A DNA stretch of 7,306 bases, taken from contig NZ_QHJG01000033.1 of assembly GCF_003184185.1 (NCBI RefSeq), forward strand, positions 1 through 7,306, given 5' to 3'. Shown piece after piece: positions 5,880 to 7,306 of this stretch. The notes under the pieces were generated by a model. That model was not told where the DNA came from. It saw only the letters and a list, made by a program, of their open reading frames with translations, and did not search any database. The stretch is from Legionella qingyii. Its GTDB lineage: Bacteria; Pseudomonadota; Gammaproteobacteria; Legionellales; Legionellaceae. A program made the position numbers and the translations under genes. Within the stretch, counting starts at the first letter, position 1, and each line of letters begins with the position of its first letter.

Positions 5880-6083
5880 CTATCTTTTTAAGAGCTTTGA
5901 CTTTATTTTCCCAAGCAAATAAGGGATAGAGCACCAACCGATAATACCTTCTATAATCAATACAATACCCAATGTGATATAAAAAAACGTTCCCATTCCA
6001 AAGATTGCAGCAATACACAATGCAGCACCAATTATTGTACGGTTTATCCGATCTGTTTTATCTATATTACATGCAAACTTCAT
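5880..6083 (-). CDS. DUF2892 (YgaP-like) small inner-membrane protein
   Basis: This 67-residue protein matches the DUF2892 pattern: an N-terminal Asp-Arg-x-x-Arg motif (DRINR, 11-15), two hydrophobic helices at about 16-30 and 33-50 separated by a short Gly-containing turn, and a G-W/F-C-x-x-P-Y-L-L-G ending (GWCSIPYLLG, 49-58), followed by a basic tail (KIKSKLLKR). It should sit in the inner membrane with its positive end in the cytoplasm. The family is often tied to rhodanese/sulfur-related proteins such as YgaP, but stand-alone members have no established role. The start is supported by AAGGAA about 6 bases upstream. It lies 23 bases after the GIY-YIG gene on the same strand, so the two are probably co-transcribed. 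The length is normal for the family. Confidence 0.85.
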   Translation of the reverse strand: MKFACNIDKTDRINRTIIGAALCIAAIFGMGTFFYITLGIVLIIEGIIGWCSIPYLLGKIKSKLLKR

Positions 6084-6106
6084 TTAAATTCCTTTATTAT
6101 TCAATT

Positions 6107-6391
6107 CTAAATTAACTTCAGATCCAGCATCGTTGGTTCCTTTACTAGTTTATCCTTCTCACTTCTAGATAATTTTTTAATATAATGTTCCACTTTCATA
6201 GCTCTACCCTTTCCTTCTTTAATCTCCCAAGACTGGGCAATTTTTATTGGCTTAAAACTACGTGTGTATTTACATCTACCTGTACCATCAATGTGGGACA
6301 GATACCTCTTTTCAAGATTGTTTGTGCATCCAGTATAATAGGTGTTGTTTTCGCACAGTAATATATAAACCCAATAAGATGAAGCAACCAT
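6107..6391 (-). CDS. GIY-YIG nuclease family protein (UPF0213/YhbQ-like)
   Basis: This 94-residue single-domain protein shows the GIY-YIG core: Y9-I10-L11 in WVYILLCENN, Y19-T20-G21 in YYTGCTNNLEKR, the conserved Arg29 after it, His33, KYTR at 41-44, and the metal-binding Glu68 in the helix MKVEHYIKKLSRSEKDKL. The length and layout match the small YhbQ/UPF0213 proteins, which keep the nuclease fold but have no clear universal target; proposed roles are in DNA repair. The catalytic residues expected for the fold are all present. The ATG at 6391 has AGGA 8 bases upstream and follows the integrase stop by 12 bases, so the gene looks like part of a small operon with the recombinase piece and the DUF2892 gene. 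Confidence 0.9.
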   Translation of the reverse strand: MVASSYWVYILLCENNTYYTGCTNNLEKRYLSHIDGTGRCKYTRSFKPIKIAQSWEIKEGKGRAMKVEHYIKKLSRSEKDKLVKEPTMLDLKLI

Positions 6392-6403
6392 CTTTAAAAT
6401 CCT

Positions 6404-6961
6404 TTAGGCAAATAACTCATCTATTGTTTCTTGCATTTCTTCCTGGCTGGGTTTTGCATACCTAAATATTTCTTTAATAGATATATTACCACTTAGCTCT
6501 TGAGCAAAATGCACCCCATGTTTATCGGTGACTTTCTTCAAAAAGGTATGCCTAAGTTTATGTGGAGTAAATTCAAACTTCTCCGCTTCTGGCAAAAACG
6601 CCAATGCCTGCTTTAATAACCGCTTACATATTCGGTAAACATCTAAGGTCTGCAAACGCATACCATACCTCGTAATAAAGAAGGGTTCATCTTCACTGGC
6701 ATTTCTGGATCTCAAATATTGATCCAAATAAACCCTACTCTCTTGTGGCAATGGAATTTTCCGGCTGAAGCGTTTTGACTTATGACGCATAACATCATAC
6801 AACCCTTTTTGTCGATATTGTCCGACTTTTAATGATACCACTTCTGGCTCGCGAAGACCCGTGCCTAAAAGTACATAAAACAAGGTGGTTTCCATAAGTG
6901 GATTTTGATTTTTTCGTGTACAACATTTAATACGCTGTTCACAAGCTGACTTTAACCGCAT
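6404..6961 (-). CDS. Tyrosine recombinase, C-terminal catalytic fragment
   Basis: The 185 residues form the catalytic domain of a phage/ICE-type tyrosine integrase, which cuts and joins DNA at att sites through a covalent Tyr intermediate. Visible catalytic elements are Arg37 in GTGLREPEV, a candidate beta-hairpin Lys at 61-64, the H-x-x-R box HKLRH (H134, R137) and the nucleophile Tyr168 in IFRYAKPS. The second His, usual in an L-G-H motif nine residues before Tyr, is replaced by Asn159 (LSGNIS), which may weaken activity. The frame stays open for 14 codons upstream of the ATG at 6961 and reads DTPDWNGLSSRQL, clearly natural integrase sequence. The ATG is therefore not the ancestral start, and this piece is the 3' part of a broken gene. 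The core-binding domain is missing, so it is unlikely to recombine DNA alone. It lies 12 bases before the GIY-YIG gene. Confidence 0.85.
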   Translation of the reverse strand: MRLKSACEQRIKCCTRKNQNPLMETTLFYVLLGTGLREPEVVSLKVGQYRQKGLYDVMRHKSKRFSRKIPLPQESRVYLDQYLRSRNASEDEPFFITRYGMRLQTLDVYRICKRLLKQALAFLPEAEKFEFTPHKLRHTFLKKVTDKHGVHFAQELSGNISIKEIFRYAKPSQEEMQETIDELFA

Positions 6962-7262
6962 TAATTGGCGTGAACTTAATCCATTCCAATCCGGTGTATC
7001 AGTTTACTTGGGCAAGCGAGTCCTCTGCCAATAATGGTCGTTGTTGATGCAACCAATGCCCTACTTCCGCTTAGAAAAAATGAATGAATTTGGATAAGTC
7101 TTTCTTTTTGGCGGCCTCCGTTTTTTCAGGAGTGTCTTTCACATGCACTGAGTAATAATAAGACAGCCACGCCGATAAGGAATTGGTATCAAAGTGAACA
7201 TCTAAAGGATGTGAAATCTTATCTATCTCAAATAATTTATCTGTTAAATTAAAGTTAAACCT
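6962..7262 (-). pseudogene. Decayed N-terminal part of the tyrosine recombinase
   Basis: Reading the minus strand upstream of the catalytic fragment gives HPLDVHFDTNSLSAWLSYYY, then a SAM-like start of a core-binding domain (SVHVKDTPEKTEAAKKKDLS, KFIHFF), interrupted by TAA at 7071-7073. In the same frame it continues AEVGHWLHQQRPLLAEDSLA and then stops at TGA 6999-7001. The natural sequence resumes in another frame as DTPDWNGLSSRQL and joins the catalytic piece. There are thus an in-frame stop and a frameshift near 7001-7006. The jump from the domain's first helix straight to the 'HWLHQQRPLLA' segment, which in full integrases lies near the domain's end, implies an internal deletion of very roughly 80 residues. 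No start codon fits this frame upstream; a further frameshift near 7257-7262 may separate it from GTG at 7267-7269. The deletion and the first frameshift are inferred from family layout. Confidence 0.7.
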
Positions 7263-7306
7263 TTAACACTCCTCAGCTGAATTAAAATGTGCAGCCCATT
7301 TTAGGG

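Overview
The window is AT-rich bacterial accessory DNA, probably from a Legionella-like gammaproteobacterium. This placement is an inference. It rests on the base composition, on a tyrosine recombinase of a type common in proteobacterial islands, and on a large soluble protein whose C-terminus carries a glutamate-rich 'E-block' like that of Dot/Icm-secreted substrates. No rRNA, tRNA, CRISPR array or housekeeping gene is visible.

Layout. Bases 1-502 hold the 5' part of an unrecognised minus-strand gene that runs off the left edge. A gene-free stretch of about 490 bases follows. Next comes a 493-residue plus-strand protein of unknown function (996-2477), then a hairpin and a 22-codon relic resembling the start of an IS110-family transposase (2546-2614). 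A 211-residue plus-strand protein with two related halves (2857-3492) has a good sigma70-type promoter just upstream. About 400 bases without a convincing gene separate it from a minus-strand block covering the rest of the window.

The minus-strand block, read in its own direction from the right edge, starts with a decayed tyrosine recombinase: an N-terminal relic with an in-frame stop, a probable internal deletion and a frameshift, followed by an open C-terminal catalytic piece. It continues with a GIY-YIG nuclease-like protein, a small two-helix membrane protein (DUF2892/YgaP type), and, after a 231-base regulatory gap, a two-gene cassette. The cassette is a 129-residue peptide precursor (5259-5648) and a radical SAM/SPASM peptide maturase (3901-5262), with the stop and start codons overlapping as ATGA.

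The cassette is the most interesting part. The C-terminal half of the precursor has eight Tyr-x-Asp units 4-6 residues apart and no cysteine in that half, while the neighbouring enzyme has a full CxxxCxxC radical SAM site and a complete SPASM cysteine set. This is the expected architecture of a ribosomally made, post-translationally modified peptide (RiPP) system. The likely modification is on Tyr/Asp, for example a cyclophane-type crosslink within each Tyr-x-Asp unit, and not a thioether. No protease or exporter is encoded nearby. The broken integrase, the transposase relic and the orphan genes suggest an old, eroding mobile island that carried the cassette.
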